64,000 nt of DNA, taken from NCBI RefSeq assembly GCF_003583935.1, contig NZ_QYRN01000010.1, forward strand, positions 61,569-125,568, written 5' to 3'. Source of the DNA: Aureimonas flava (GTDB lineage: Bacteria; Pseudomonadota; Alphaproteobacteria; Rhizobiales; Rhizobiaceae). Both the position numbers and the translations under genes were made by a program. Shown here piece after piece: positions 52,401 to 61,870 of this stretch (positions within the stretch are counted from its first letter, which is position 1; each line of letters opens with the position of its first letter). The notes under the pieces are model-generated. The model did not search any database and was not told where the DNA came from. It saw only the letters and a list, made by a program, of their open reading frames with translations.

Positions 52401-55400
52401 GTGACTCCCGCACAGACCGCACCGCCGCCAGCTTCCTCGACGCCGCCGACACGCTTCTGGTGATGCGCCCCGATCCCGCGGGCGAGGGTCCGGGCGAGCT
52501 CTTCCTGGCGATCGGCGCGGACGGGGGCGTCACGGCGTTCAACGGCCATGTGGACCTGGGCACCGGCATCCGCACGGCGCTCGCGCAGATCGTGGCCGAG
52601 GAGCTCGGCGTCCCGTTCGATTCCGTCACCATGGTTCTCGGCAGCACGGCCGGCGCGCCCAACCAGGGGGCGACCATCGCGAGCGAGACGATCCAGGTGA
52701 CGGCGATCCCGCTGCGGACGGCCGCCGCCACGGCGCGGGCGCACCTTGTGGCGGTGGCGGCGCGCCGCATGGGGGCGGATCCGCACGCCCTCGTCGCCGA
52801 GGACGGCGTGGTGCGCACCGAGCCGCCCTCCAACGTCTTCCTTCCCTTCGCCGACCTCGTCGCGGGCGCCGCCGTGCGCCTGACGATCGATCCGCAGGCG
52901 CCGTTGAAGCCGGCCGCGCAATACCGGATCATCGGACGCTCGCAGCCGCGCGTCGACATCCCCGCCAAGGCCACCGGCACGTTCATCTACGTCCACGACG
53001 TGCGCGTGCCGGGCATGCTGCACGGGCGCGTGGTGCGCCCGCCCTATGCCGGCTTCGACGCGGGCCCGCATGTGGGCACGAGCTTCCTCGGGCTCGACGA
53101 GGCGTCGGTGGCCGACGTCCCGGGCCTCGTCGCGGTGGTGGCGATCGGCGATTTCGTGGGCGTCGTGGCCGAGCGCGAGGAGAATGCCGTCCTGGCGATG
53201 CAGCGCCTCCAGGTCGCCTGGGCGCCGCCGCCGCCCGTGCCCGACCTCAACGCGCCGGAGGCCGCGCTGCGCGGCAACCCGTCCACCGCGCGCCTCCTCA
53301 CCGACCGGGGCGACGTGGATCGCGCGCTCCGCGGCGTCGCCGAGCCGATGGACCGGACCTATGTCTGGCCCTACCAGATGCACGGCTCGATCGGCCCGTC
53401 CTGCGCCGTGGCCGACTGGCGCGAGGACGGCCTGACCGTCTGGTCGGGCACCCAGAACCCGTTCCCGATGCGCGCCGACCTCGCCCGTCTCCTGGATCTC
53501 GCGGAGGACCGGATCGCGGTGCACCGGCTGGAGGCGGCCGGGTGCTACGGGCGCAACTGCGCCGACGACGTGACCGCCGACGCGGCGCTCCTGTCGCGCG
53601 CGGTGGGAAGCCCGGTGCGGGTGCAGCTCACGCGCGAGCAGGAGCATGCCTGGGAGCCGAAGGGCGCGGCGCAGGTGGTCGACGTGCGTGGCGGACTGGA
53701 CGCCGAGGGCGGCCCGGCCGGCTACGAGTTCGAGACGCGCTACCCCTCCAACCTGGCGCCCACGCTCGCCCTGATCCTGACCGGCAAGGTCGCTCCGGTG
53801 GCGGACGTGCTCCAGATGGGCGACCGCACCGCGATCCCGCCCTACGCGTTCTCGAACCTGCGCGTCACCGTGCACGACATGCCGCCGATCGCGCGGGCCT
53901 CCTGGTTCCGCGGCGTGTCGGCCATGCCGAACACGTTCGCGCACGAATCGTTCATCGACGAGCTGGCGAGCGCGGCCGGCGTCGATCCGATCGAGTACCG
54001 GCTGCGATACCTGCACGACCCGCGCGCGGCCGATCTCGTGCGGGCGGTGGCCGAGCGCGCGCAGTGGGTGCCGCACGAGCGGCCGGGCACGCACGGCGGC
54101 GAGGGCGACATCCTCTACGGGCGCGGCTTCGCCTACGCGGTCTACGTTCACGGCAAGTTTCCCGGCACGGCGGCGGCCTGGGCCGCCTGGGTCGCCGACG
54201 TCGCGGTGAACAAGGCGACGGGCGAGGTCGCGCTGACGCGCGTCGTGTGCGGCCAGGACACCGGGCAGGTGGTCAACCCGGACGGCGTGCGGCACCAGAT
54301 CCACGGCAACGTCCTCCAGTCCGCGAGCCGCGTCCTGAAGGAGGAGGTGCGCTTCTCGCCGACCGCCGTGACCAGCCGGGAATGGGGCGCCTACCCGATC
54401 CTCCAGTTCCCGGAGGTGCCCGAGATCGACGTGCTCATGGTGCCGCGCCCGGACGACCCGCCGCTGGGCGCCGGCGAATCCGCCTCGGTGCCGAGCGCGG
54501 CGGCGATCGCCAACGCGATCTTCGACGCAACCGGGGTCCGCTTCCGCGAGCTGCCGATCACGCCGGAGCGGGTGCGCGCCGCGCTCAACCCGCTGCCTGC
54601 GCCCGAGCCGCCGCCCGCCCCGCCGACGCGCAAAGGCTGGCGGCGATGGGGGCTGCCCTTCGCCGCGCTGGCGGGTCTGGGGACCCTCCTGACCACCGCG
54701 ATGCCGCTTCGTCCCGCCATCGCCCCGATCGCGCGGCCCGCCGCCGACGTGTTCTCGCCGGCCACGATCGAGCGCGGCCGCCTGGCCGCCGCCGCGGGCG
54801 CCTGCAACGTCTGCCACGCCGCGCCCGACGGCACCGCGTTCGGCGGCGGACGGGCGCTGGAGACGCCCTTCGGCACGGTCTACGCCACCAACATCACGCC
54901 CGACCCGGAGGCCGGGATCGGGGCCTGGTCCTATTCCGCCTTCGAGCGGGCGATGCGCGCCGGCGTCAGCCGCGACGGCCATCATCTCTACCCCGCCCAC
55001 CCCTACACGTCCTTCGCCAAGGCCGGCGAGGCCGACCTCCAGGCGCTCTACGCCTATCTGATGGCGCAGCCGGCCTCCGCCGCGCGCACGCCCGAGACGC
55101 GCCTGCGCTTTCCCTTCGGCATCCGCCCCCTGATGGCGGCCTGGAACGCGATGTTCCTGTCCGCCGGTCCGGCCGGCGCCGAGGCGGCCCGGTCGCCGGA
55201 ATGGAACCGGGGCGCCGAACTGGTCGAGGGGCTCGGCCACTGCAGCGCCTGCCATTCGCCGCGCAACGCGCTCGGCGCCGAGATCGCGGGACGCTCGCAT
55301 CTGGCGGGCGGCTCCGTGGACGGCTGGACCGCCCCCTCGCTGACGCAAACGAGCCTCGCCCCGGCGGGCTGGACGGCCGAATCGCTCTACGACTACCTGC

Positions 55401-55963
55401 GCACCGGCCATTCGGCCTTGCACGGCGCCGCCGCCGGGCCGATGGCCCCCGTGGTGGACGCGCTGAGCGCGCTGCCCGATGCCGACATCCGCGCGATGGC
55501 GCACTATCTCGCCGAACGCCGGACGGGCGTGCCCACGCCGGACGAGGCGCGGCTGCGGGCGGACCGGGCGCTGGAGCGGAGCCGCGCGGCGGCGCCCGCG
55601 GCGATGGCGGCGGCGCCGGTGGGCGGGCGCGCCTTCGAGGGAGCCTGCGCCGCGTGCCACGGCGACGCCGGCCGATCGACCTCGCTCGCGCTCAACACCG
55701 GGCTTCACGCCGAGCGCCCGGACAACGTGATCCAGGCGATCCTCGGCGGCGTCGAGGCACCCGCCTCGCGCCCGGCGGCGGCGCACGCCGCTGCGGACGG
55801 GCCGGCGGACGAGGTGTCGGCCATGCCCGCCTTCGGCGCCACGCTGGACGACCGGACGATCGCTGAGCTCCTGCGCTATCTGCGGGCGCGCTTCGCCCCG
55901 GACAAGCCGGCCTGGAGCGGGCTCGACGAGGCGGTGGCGGCCGCAAGGGCCCACGCGCACTGA
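52397..55963 (+). CDS. nicB: Nicotinate dehydrogenase large subunit, molybdopterin plus three c-haems
   Basis: A 1188-aa fusion. The molybdopterin-cytosine-dinucleotide oxidase part covers residues 1-735 (GHVDLGTGIRTALAQIVAEELG, VQLTREQEHAWEPKG, AGESASVPSAAAIANAI). A membrane-anchor-like helix (LPFAALAGLGTLLTTAM) follows near 755. The C-terminal part has three cytochrome c sites: CNVCH near 803, CSACH near 949 and CAACH near 1084. This matches NicB, where electrons pass from the cluster and Mo to cytochromes rather than NAD. Haem-carrying parts need export, so the topology deserves care. Length is the same as the Pseudomonas protein (about 1187). Confidence 0.95.
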   Translation: MSDSRTDRTAASFLDAADTLLVMRPDPAGEGPGELFLAIGADGGVTAFNGHVDLGTGIRTALAQIVAEELGVPFDSVTMVLGSTAGAPNQGATIASETIQVTAIPLRTAAATARAHLVAVAARRMGADPHALVAEDGVVRTEPPSNVFLPFADLVAGAAVRLTIDPQAPLKPAAQYRIIGRSQPRVDIPAKATGTFIYVHDVRVPGMLHGRVVRPPYAGFDAGPHVGTSFLGLDEASVADVPGLVAVVAIGDFVGVVAEREENAVLAMQRLQVAWAPPPPVPDLNAPEAALRGNPSTARLLTDRGDVDRALRGVAEPMDRTYVWPYQMHGSIGPSCAVADWREDGLTVWSGTQNPFPMRADLARLLDLAEDRIAVHRLEAAGCYGRNCADDVTADAALLSRAVGSPVRVQLTREQEHAWEPKGAAQVVDVRGGLDAEGGPAGYEFETRYPSNLAPTLALILTGKVAPVADVLQMGDRTAIPPYAFSNLRVTVHDMPPIARASWFRGVSAMPNTFAHESFIDELASAAGVDPIEYRLRYLHDPRAADLVRAVAERAQWVPHERPGTHGGEGDILYGRGFAYAVYVHGKFPGTAAAWAAWVADVAVNKATGEVALTRVVCGQDTGQVVNPDGVRHQIHGNVLQSASRVLKEEVRFSPTAVTSREWGAYPILQFPEVPEIDVLMVPRPDDPPLGAGESASVPSAAAIANAIFDATGVRFRELPITPERVRAALNPLPAPEPPPAPPTRKGWRRWGLPFAALAGLGTLLTTAMPLRPAIAPIARPAADVFSPATIERGRLAAAAGACNVCHAAPDGTAFGGGRALETPFGTVYATNITPDPEAGIGAWSYSAFERAMRAGVSRDGHHLYPAHPYTSFAKAGEADLQALYAYLMAQPASAARTPETRLRFPFGIRPLMAAWNAMFLSAGPAGAEAARSPEWNRGAELVEGLGHCSACHSPRNALGAEIAGRSHLAGGSVDGWTAPSLTQTSLAPAGWTAESLYDYLRTGHSALHGAAAGPMAPVVDALSALPDADIRAMAHYLAERRTGVPTPDEARLRADRALERSRAAAPAAMAAAPVGGRAFEGACAACHGDAGRSTSLALNTGLHAERPDNVIQAILGGVEAPASRPAAAHAAADGPADEVSAMPAFGATLDDRTIAELLRYLRARFAPDKPAWSGLDEAVAAARAHAH

Positions 55964-55979
55964 CGCACGCGTGCCTCGA

Positions 55980-56367
55980 TCAGCGCAGCCTCTCCAGAAG
56001 GCCCGGCAGCGTGTCGCGTTCGGCCCCGTCCAAGGGGGCGGGCGTCTTGCCGGTCACCGTGAAGGCGCTCGGCCTGTGGCGCCCGAACGCCGCACGCCCG
56101 GCCCCCGAGCGGGAGCGAGATCGACAGGCGACGGCGGTCGCTGGGGTCCGGCAGCGTCTTCACCAAACCCTTGATCGTCGCCACGTCCATCGCGGTGTCC
56201 CGCCCGAGAAGGCTCTGCGGCCGGTCGCCGATCTCGGCCAGCGTCGCGGGGACGGTCCATTGAGTGGGCGTCGGGCGGGCGCCGAGATGCGGGGAGAACA
56301 GCACGGCGTCCCGCCGTCGGACCTGGCGCAGCCCGAAATCCAACACGGGGATGCACGACTTAGTCAT
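55980..56367 (-). pseudogene. Decayed MarR-family regulator gene
   Basis: Residual MarR homology is readable on the minus strand from an ATG at 56365-56367: FGLRQVRRRDAVLFSPHLG, TQWTVPATLAEIGDRPQSLLGR, TAMDVATIKGLVK and PDPSDRRRLSISL. About ten residues of the recognition-helix/wing linker (normally VDRLRARGL) are missing between GLVK and TLPDP. After LPLGGRA the frame shifts; in another frame TPAPLDGAERDTLPGLLERLR continues to the TGA at 55980-55982. It overlaps the flavin-reductase stop. It is probably a dead paralogue or remnant of a NicR-like gene. Confidence 0.75.
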
Positions 56368-57028
56368 CTGTCGGCATGTCGGCCGCCGGATCCCGAGGAT
56401 GGCGCGCCCAGTCCTCCTTCGAGTGGGTCCTGATGTCGAACTGGTCGCGGGTGCGGGCATAGGTATGACCGCCCATCCGCCCGACCGCGTCCATCACCTG
56501 CTGGTCGATATGGAGGTTGGTGGGGTCGAGCGCGTCGCTGCGCACGAACAGGCCGACCACCTCGCCGAGGATGATCTCGCGAGCCGGGCTGACGCGCAGC
56601 ACCGAGTGGAGACGGCATTCGAGCGCCGCCGGCGCGGCCAGGATGCGCGGGCTCGCGACCATGGCGCCCGGCGCGGTGTCGAGCCCCGCCTCCGCGAGCT
56701 CGTCCACCTCCGGGCCGAACTTGATCGCGCAGATCTCCATCTGCCGCACCAGGGCGTCGTCCACGATGTGGACGGTGAATTCCCGGGTCCTGTCGATGTT
56801 GCGCGCGGTGTCCTTGAAGCTGAGGTCCGCCTGGTTCTCGACCCCGATCGCCACGATCGCGGGATCGTGGGTGAGGACGTTGAAGAAGGAGAAGGGCCCG
56901 GCGTTGCGCCGGCCCTCGCCGTCCACGGTCGTCACCAGCGCGATGGGGCGGGGGATCACCGTGCCGATCAGGAGCTTGTAGCGCTCGCGCTCGGTGAGCG
57001 CGGCGAAGTCGAAATGGGTGTGGGTCAT
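56360..57028 (-). CDS. Flavin reductase-like domain protein
   Basis: A 222-aa protein of the flavin-reductase-like (FMN-binding split barrel) family. Core pieces are YKLLIGTVIPRPIALVTTVDGEG, NAGPFSFFNVLTHDPAIVAIGV and CRLHSVLRVSPAREIILGEVVGLFV. AGGACC precedes the ATG at 57026-57028. It may supply reduced flavin or act on a flavin-bound substrate. Placed after nicB it might belong with nicotinate use, but Pseudomonas nic clusters lack it and it is on the other strand, so the link is weak. Confidence 0.82.
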   Translation of the reverse strand: MTHTHFDFAALTERERYKLLIGTVIPRPIALVTTVDGEGRRNAGPFSFFNVLTHDPAIVAIGVENQADLSFKDTARNIDRTREFTVHIVDDALVRQMEICAIKFGPEVDELAEAGLDTAPGAMVASPRILAAPAALECRLHSVLRVSPAREIILGEVVGLFVRSDALDPTNLHIDQQVMDAVGRMGGHTYARTRDQFDIRTHSKEDWARHPRDPAADMPTDD

Positions 57029-57175
57029 CGAGGCGGTCCTGCGGGGCATCGGGTCGAGCGCCGGGCGGCGAGGTAGCAGTCGCCGATAACGCATCCGGCC
57101 GGCAAGCCCTCCGCCTATCGAGGGCGTGGCGCGCACGTCATGCCGCCTCGGCCGCCTCGGCTGGCAAGGAGTGCC

Positions 57176-57194
57176 GAAGCCGCGATGCGGCTTC
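57176..57194 (-). terminator. Hairpin at the end of the NitT-type operon
   Basis: GAAGCCGC pairs with GCGGCTTC around the loop GAT, 75 bases after the last gene of the minus-strand operon. No T-run follows. The remaining 241-base gap (57029-57269) shows no gene and should hold the promoter of the flavin-reductase-like gene. Confidence 0.4.
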
Positions 57195-57269
57195 TGCGAC
57201 CGGTCGCCGGTGCCGATGCAAGGCCGACCCCTTGCCGCCGATCAGGACGGACGAGGTGCCCAGAGCCCG

Positions 57270-58076
57270 TCAGCCGGCCGGCCGCGCCGCCTCGTCGCGC
57301 GGGGGCGGGCGCTCTTCGGCGCCCTTCGCGGCGAAATCCAGCGCCGTGCCGCGCGCCGGTTCGGCGCCGAAAAGGCGGGACGAGTTCGGGATCTGCCGGC
57401 GATCGGCCGGAAACTCGTTGCTCCGAAAGGCGACGATCAGGTCGAGCAGATCCTCGCGCAGCGGCTGCCGGGGCCGGAGGCAGCGATGGATCAGCGCGGC
57501 GACCTCGTCGCGCATCCGCTCCAGGCTCCAGCGGTGGAGGCCCTCCACCACGATCACGACGTCCAGCGTGTCCTCGTCCGGCGCCCGGTCCTGCGTGAAG
57601 ACCTCGTAGGCCTGGTTCGGCGTCGCGAGGCCGATCTGGAAGCCGAGGATGCGGGCGTCCTCGACCATCGCCCCGAGGCCCCGCTCCAGCGCGGGGATCG
57701 CGTCTCGAGCGTCCCCGGTTCCCGCCGAATAGGCCAGGACCAGGGCACAACTGCCGACGCCGCGGCCGCCGCCGGCGCAGCGTGCCGCCGGGATCCGCAG
57801 CACGTTGGAGAAATGGCGGCGCATCCGCCGCGACCATTCGGTCGGGTTGCGCACGAGGTCGAGATAGGCGGGGTGCTCGACGGTCTGGAGGTCCTCGAGC
57901 TGGTACAGCGTGAAGTAGCGGTTCATCCCGTCGCCGAAGGCCGCGTAGCGCCGCGCCGACACCATTCCGGGCGTGGTCAGGCGCTCGGGCACGTGCTCGA
58001 ACGAGTGCCAGGCCTCGTATTCCTGGGTCATGGCGCTCGGATAGTCGTTCCACAAGGCCAGGAACGCGCCGCTCAT
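57270..58076 (-). CDS. EthD-like / dimeric alpha-beta barrel protein
   Basis: A 268-aa cytoplasmic protein that I place only loosely. Residues 1-95 resemble an EthD/Dabb unit: YEAWHSFEHVPERLTTPGMVSARRY, the YFTLYQLEDLQTVEHPAYL strand and a TEWSRRMRRHF helix. Residues 100-200 show a second alpha-beta unit (GVGSCALVLAYSAG, LDVVIVVEGLH), so it may be a tandem barrel. The tail (KGAEERPPPRDEAARPAG) is disordered. Such proteins assist in degrading ethers or aromatics. It overlaps the alcohol dehydrogenase gene by four bases and closes the operon. Its role is unknown. Confidence 0.6.
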   Translation of the reverse strand: MSGAFLALWNDYPSAMTQEYEAWHSFEHVPERLTTPGMVSARRYAAFGDGMNRYFTLYQLEDLQTVEHPAYLDLVRNPTEWSRRMRRHFSNVLRIPAARCAGGGRGVGSCALVLAYSAGTGDARDAIPALERGLGAMVEDARILGFQIGLATPNQAYEVFTQDRAPDEDTLDVVIVVEGLHRWSLERMRDEVAALIHRCLRPRQPLREDLLDLIVAFRSNEFPADRRQIPNSSRLFGAEPARGTALDFAAKGAEERPPPRDEAARPAG

Positions 58077-59107
58077 GGCCGATTCCCTAGATGGAACAGG
58101 ACCTTGGACGCCCGGCGCGACCGCGCGGCCTCGAAGCCGTCCGCCGCGTCCGCCAGCGCGATGTTGTGGGAGACGAGGCGGCGCATCGTGTCCTGGTTGT
58201 CGCCGAGGAAGGCGAGCACGGCATCCCAGGTCCGCGGCGGGGCGCGATAGGAGCCGCGGATCTGCTGGTGGGCGCGCACCAGCGCCGTCAGATCGATCTC
58301 GGCGGGACGCGGATGGATGCCGACCACCGTGAAGATGCCGCGTTTGCGCAGGAACGGGAGGCAGGCGGCGACCAGCGAAGGCACGCCGGCGGCCTCGATC
58401 ACGGCGTCGAAGGGAGCCAGGGGGGCGAGCGCCTCGCGCAGCTCGACGTCGCGCGTGTCCACCAGCGCGCGGAATCCGAGCGCGCGCAACGCCTCAAGGC
58501 GAGGGGCGTCCTCACGCCCCAGCACCACGACCTCGGCCCCAGCGGCCCGCGCCAGCAGCGCGATGCCCTGGCCGATGAAGCCCGGCCCCACCACCAGGAT
58601 CTTCTGGCCCGGCGCCACCTCGGCGGTCGCCACCGCCTCGGCGCACACGGTCATCGGTTCGCAGAGGGCCGCGACGTCCATGGCGAGGCCGTCTGGCAGA
58701 GCGTGGCAGTTGGCGGCGGGCGCTCGGACCAGCGAGGCGAAGGCGCCTGCCCGCCCGATGCCGATCCCCACCCGCCCCGTGCAGTCGTCGGCGTGCCCGC
58801 TCCGGCACCGGGCGCACCGGCCGCAGGTGGTGGAAGGGCGCACGGTGACGCGCAGGCCCGTCATGGAGGCCGGCACGCCGGCGCCCGTGCGCTCCACGAT
58901 GCCCGAGAACTCGTGGCCGAGGGTCACCGGCATGGCGGCGCCCATGGATTCGTAGCCGGCGGTCCACTCGGCGATGTGGAGGTCGGTTCCGCAGATCCCC
59001 GCGCAGTGGACGCGGATCAGCACCTCGCCGTCCGCCGGCACGCCCGGTTCGGGGACCTCGCGCAGCTCGAAGCCGGGGCTCGGGCGGGTCTTCTGCAGGG
59101 CTAGCAT
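58073..59107 (-). CDS. Zinc-dependent alcohol/sorbitol dehydrogenase family
   Basis: A 344-aa medium-chain dehydrogenase. The catalytic zinc uses Cys and His in CAGICGTDLH and GHEFSG. Structural zinc is the four-Cys lobe CGRCARCRSGHADDC. The NAD site reads VVGPGFIGQGIALLAR. VIEAAGVPSLVA and TVVGIHPRP follow the usual order. It lies five bases before the permease stop and is cotranscribed with the NitT-type importer. It would oxidise the imported compound or a derived alcohol. The substrate is not evident. Confidence 0.9.
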   Translation of the reverse strand: MLALQKTRPSPGFELREVPEPGVPADGEVLIRVHCAGICGTDLHIAEWTAGYESMGAAMPVTLGHEFSGIVERTGAGVPASMTGLRVTVRPSTTCGRCARCRSGHADDCTGRVGIGIGRAGAFASLVRAPAANCHALPDGLAMDVAALCEPMTVCAEAVATAEVAPGQKILVVGPGFIGQGIALLARAAGAEVVVLGREDAPRLEALRALGFRALVDTRDVELREALAPLAPFDAVIEAAGVPSLVAACLPFLRKRGIFTVVGIHPRPAEIDLTALVRAHQQIRGSYRAPPRTWDAVLAFLGDNQDTMRRLVSHNIALADAADGFEAARSRRASKVLFHLGNRP

Positions 59108-59112
59108 CGCGC

Positions 59113-59955
59113 TCAGTCCCTCCAGGCCAGGAAGCGGCGCTCGATGCGGCCGATCACCGCGCTGAGCGCGAGGCCCATTAGCGACAGGATCGTCACACCC
59201 GCGAAGAGGCGCTCGAGATTGTAGAGCGAGCCCGCCTCGAGGATGTAGGAGCCGATGCCGTACTGGGCGCCCAGCATCTCCGCCGCCACGAGCAGGATGA
59301 TGCCGATCGAGATGGACACGCGCAGGCCCGACAGGATCGTGGGGAAGGCGCCGGGCAGGACGATCTTGCGCACGATCGACCACCAGCTCAGCCCGAAGCT
59401 CTGCCCCATGCGGATCAGCAGGCGGTCGACATTGTCGACGGCGCCGTAGGTGGCGACCACGGTGGGGGTGAAGGTGCCGAAGGCGATCAGCGCGTATTTC
59501 GAGGTCTCGTCGATGCCGAACCAAATCACGAACAGCGGCAGGAGCGCGATCTTGGGGATCGGGAACAGGGCCGCCACCAGCGGAACGAAACCGGCGCGCA
59601 CGTAGCTGAACAGGCCGATCAGGACGCCGAGCGCGATGCCGCAGGAGACGCCGATCCCGGTGCCGATGAACAGCCGCTGCAGCGAGGGCAGGAGATGGGT
59701 CCACAAGGCGCCCGTGCGCGCCATGTCGTAGAGGGTCATGAAGACGGCGGAGGGCCGGGGCAGGGTCAGGCTCGAGATGACGCCGGTCCGCGTGCCGATC
59801 TCGGCCAGCGCGATCAGCGCGACGAACAGCGCCGCGGCGACGCCGCGCACGGGCGCCGGCGAGAAGCCGCCGCCCCGGAACGGCACCGTGCGCGACGCGG
59901 CGGGCTTGCCGGTTCCCCCGAGCGGCAGGGGGCGGGCGATCGAGATGTCAGACAT
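59113..59955 (-). CDS. NitT/TauT-type ABC transporter permease
   Basis: A 280-aa inner-membrane permease of the SsuC/TauC family with six helices. After a 35-residue cytosolic N-terminus the helices begin with GVAAALFVALIALAEIG. LPSLQRLFIGTGIGVSCGIALG, FPIPKIALLPLFVIWFGIDETSKYALI and FGLSWWSIVRKIVLPGAFPTILSGLRVSISI (coupling loop) are typical. It overlaps the ATPase gene by eight bases. Confidence 0.92.
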   Translation of the reverse strand: MSDISIARPLPLGGTGKPAASRTVPFRGGGFSPAPVRGVAAALFVALIALAEIGTRTGVISSLTLPRPSAVFMTLYDMARTGALWTHLLPSLQRLFIGTGIGVSCGIALGVLIGLFSYVRAGFVPLVAALFPIPKIALLPLFVIWFGIDETSKYALIAFGTFTPTVVATYGAVDNVDRLLIRMGQSFGLSWWSIVRKIVLPGAFPTILSGLRVSISIGIILLVAAEMLGAQYGIGSYILEAGSLYNLERLFAGVTILSLMGLALSAVIGRIERRFLAWRD

Positions 59956-60715
59956 GGGACAGCTCCTTGTCGGCGGCCATGGCCTCTTCGCGCATCAGCT
60001 CCCAGAGCTCGTTCTGCCGCGCTTCCAGGAGCGGATCGCCCGCACGCCGTTCGGCGAGCGGCGTCTCGATCTCGACCACGCTGCGGATCCGGCCCGGGCG
60101 GCGCGACAGGACCACGACGCGATGGCCGAGCCGCACCGCCTCGTTCAGGTTGTGGGTGACGTAGGCGGCGGTGAAGGGCTGGCGCGTCCAGAGCCCGACG
60201 AGATCGTCCATGAGGAGCTCCCGCGTCTGGCTGTCCAGCGCCGACAGGGGCTCGTCCATCAGGAGCACGGCCGGCGAGACGGCCAGCGCCCGGCTGATGG
60301 CGACGCGCTGGCGCATGCCGCCCGAAAGCTGCTTGGGCAGCGCCGTGCGGAACTCCGAGAGCCGCGTCCGCTCCAGCACGTCGGTGACGATCTCGTCCAT
60401 GCGCGCGCCGGACAGGCCGTGGTCCTCCAGGACGAGCTTGATGTTGCCCTCCACGGTGCGCCAGGGCAGCAGCGCGAAATGCTGGAACACGTAGGTCAGC
60501 GGGTTCAGGGAGTCGCGCGGCGGCTCGCCGACCTGGACGACGCGCCCTTCGCTCGGCTGCTCCAGCCCGCCGATGAAGCGCAGCAGCGTGGACTTCCCGC
60601 AGCCCGAGGGGCCGACCAGGCAGACGATCTGCCCGTCGGCGATGTCGAGGGACACGTCGTCGAGCACGCGCACGTTCCCGTAGGAATGCCCGACCTTCTC
60701 CAGTCGCAGTTCCAT
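59948..60715 (-). CDS. NitT/TauT-type ABC transporter ATPase
   Basis: A 255-aa ATPase of the SsuB/TauB group. Walker A is GPSGCGKST, the Q-loop VFQHFALLPWRTV, the signature LSGGMRQRVAISRAL, Walker B VLLMDEPLSALD and H-loop VTHNLNEAV. GGGAGG lies before the ATG at 60713-60715. It links the binding protein, 22 bases upstream, to the permease that overlaps its end. Confidence 0.93.
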   Translation of the reverse strand: MELRLEKVGHSYGNVRVLDDVSLDIADGQIVCLVGPSGCGKSTLLRFIGGLEQPSEGRVVQVGEPPRDSLNPLTYVFQHFALLPWRTVEGNIKLVLEDHGLSGARMDEIVTDVLERTRLSEFRTALPKQLSGGMRQRVAISRALAVSPAVLLMDEPLSALDSQTRELLMDDLVGLWTRQPFTAAYVTHNLNEAVRLGHRVVVLSRRPGRIRSVVEIETPLAERRAGDPLLEARQNELWELMREEAMAADKELSHV

Positions 60716-60737
60716 GGCGGCCTCCCTGCCGTCGGCG

Positions 60738-61760
60738 TCAGAGCAGCTTGACGTAGGACTCATCGAAGAGCTGCTCGCGCGTCACGCCGGACCCGACCAT
60801 GCCCTCGGACTTGAACCAGTCGAGCTGCTCGATGCAGCTTCCCATGTTGAGCGCCAGTCCCTCGTTGATGCGCATCGCCCCGGCGACGAGGTTCGCCTTC
60901 GCGGCCTCGAACGGGCTCTCGCTCTCGACATACTTGTGGACGATGCGGGCGAGTTCGTCGCGCTGCGCCTCGTCCACCGTGTTGTCGACGAAGGCGGCGT
61001 TGTAGTCGGCGATCGCGCGCGAATAGGCCGCCACGAAGGCGCTCGTCATCTCGCGCTCGGCGCCTGCGTTGTGGGTCGAGGTGAAGGCTGCGGTGACCTG
61101 GTAGTCCGGGGCGTAGTCGCTGATCAGCCCGATCTGATGCGCCGCCCCCTCGGCCAGCATCTTCTTGGCGACGTTGGGCTGGATCGCCCAGGCGTCGATC
61201 TGCCCGGTGGACAGCGCCCCGACCAGGGCTCCGAGCTTCTGGAGCGGCCGGAGGTTCACCTCGCTCAAGGGGAAGCCCTTCGCCTGGGCGATCTTGTGCG
61301 CCATGAAGTGGAAGGACGAGCCCGCCGTGGTGATGCCGAAACTGCGGCCGGGAAGGGCCGACGGGTCCGTCAGGCCGGCCCGGAACGCCTTGTCGGAGGC
61401 CAGTACGATGGCGCCCACCGTGCCGGGCTCCTCGCGCAGCGCGCCGCCGATCACCTTGACCGCGTCCTTCTCGGCCAGGCTGATCAGACCGCCGCTGATC
61501 GCGGTGACGCCGAAGTCGACGTCGCGCGAAGCGATCGCCACCGCCATGGGCTGGGCGGCCTCGAAGAACTTGAGCTCGAGGTCGAGTCCGGCGTCGCGGA
61601 AATACCCCCGTTCGTAGGCGATGAAGCTCGGCGCGTGGCTGGCCAGGTGCAGAACGGCCAGATTGCGCGTGGCGGCGCGCGCGGGGCGCCCGAGCGCCAG
61701 CGCGACGCCGAGCGAGCCCATGCCGACGAGCGCCTGCCGGCGGGTCAGTGTCGAATCCAT
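60738..61760 (-). CDS. NitT/TauT-type ABC transporter substrate-binding protein (NMT1/THI5-like)
   Basis: A 340-aa periplasmic protein. The start has a Tat-like TRRQALVGMGSLGVALALG, with cleavage after ARA. The mature domain has LAVLHLASHAPSFIAYERGYFRDAGLDLELKFFEAAQPMAVAIASRDVDFGVTAIS, the standard NMT1/THI5-like opening, and AGSSFHFMAHKIAQAKGF. Known ligands of the family are nitrate, sulfonates, pyrimidines and some aromatics. Here the alcohol dehydrogenase and EthD-like protein suggest an organic compound. GGAGG precedes the ATG. Confidence 0.9.
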   Translation of the reverse strand: MDSTLTRRQALVGMGSLGVALALGRPARAATRNLAVLHLASHAPSFIAYERGYFRDAGLDLELKFFEAAQPMAVAIASRDVDFGVTAISGGLISLAEKDAVKVIGGALREEPGTVGAIVLASDKAFRAGLTDPSALPGRSFGITTAGSSFHFMAHKIAQAKGFPLSEVNLRPLQKLGALVGALSTGQIDAWAIQPNVAKKMLAEGAAHQIGLISDYAPDYQVTAAFTSTHNAGAEREMTSAFVAAYSRAIADYNAAFVDNTVDEAQRDELARIVHKYVESESPFEAAKANLVAGAMRINEGLALNMGSCIEQLDWFKSEGMVGSGVTREQLFDESYVKLL

Positions 61761-61870
61761 CCTGTCATCCTCCCTGACGGCGGGATCGGTCGCCGTCGCC
61801 CATCCATGCCGCCGCGCGCGGCACGCCGCAAGCATCAAAGTCATGGTGCCTCATGCCTTGAGGGCATGCT

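Noticed and set aside
52298..55960. A 1220-codon minus-strand frame opposite nicB
   Set aside because: It lacks domains and is the complement of a sound nicB gene with three haem sites.
55876..56460. A full-length 194-codon gene after nicB
   Set aside because: Only part of it shows MarR similarity, and the similarity jumps frame and lacks a segment, so a pseudogene is the better call.
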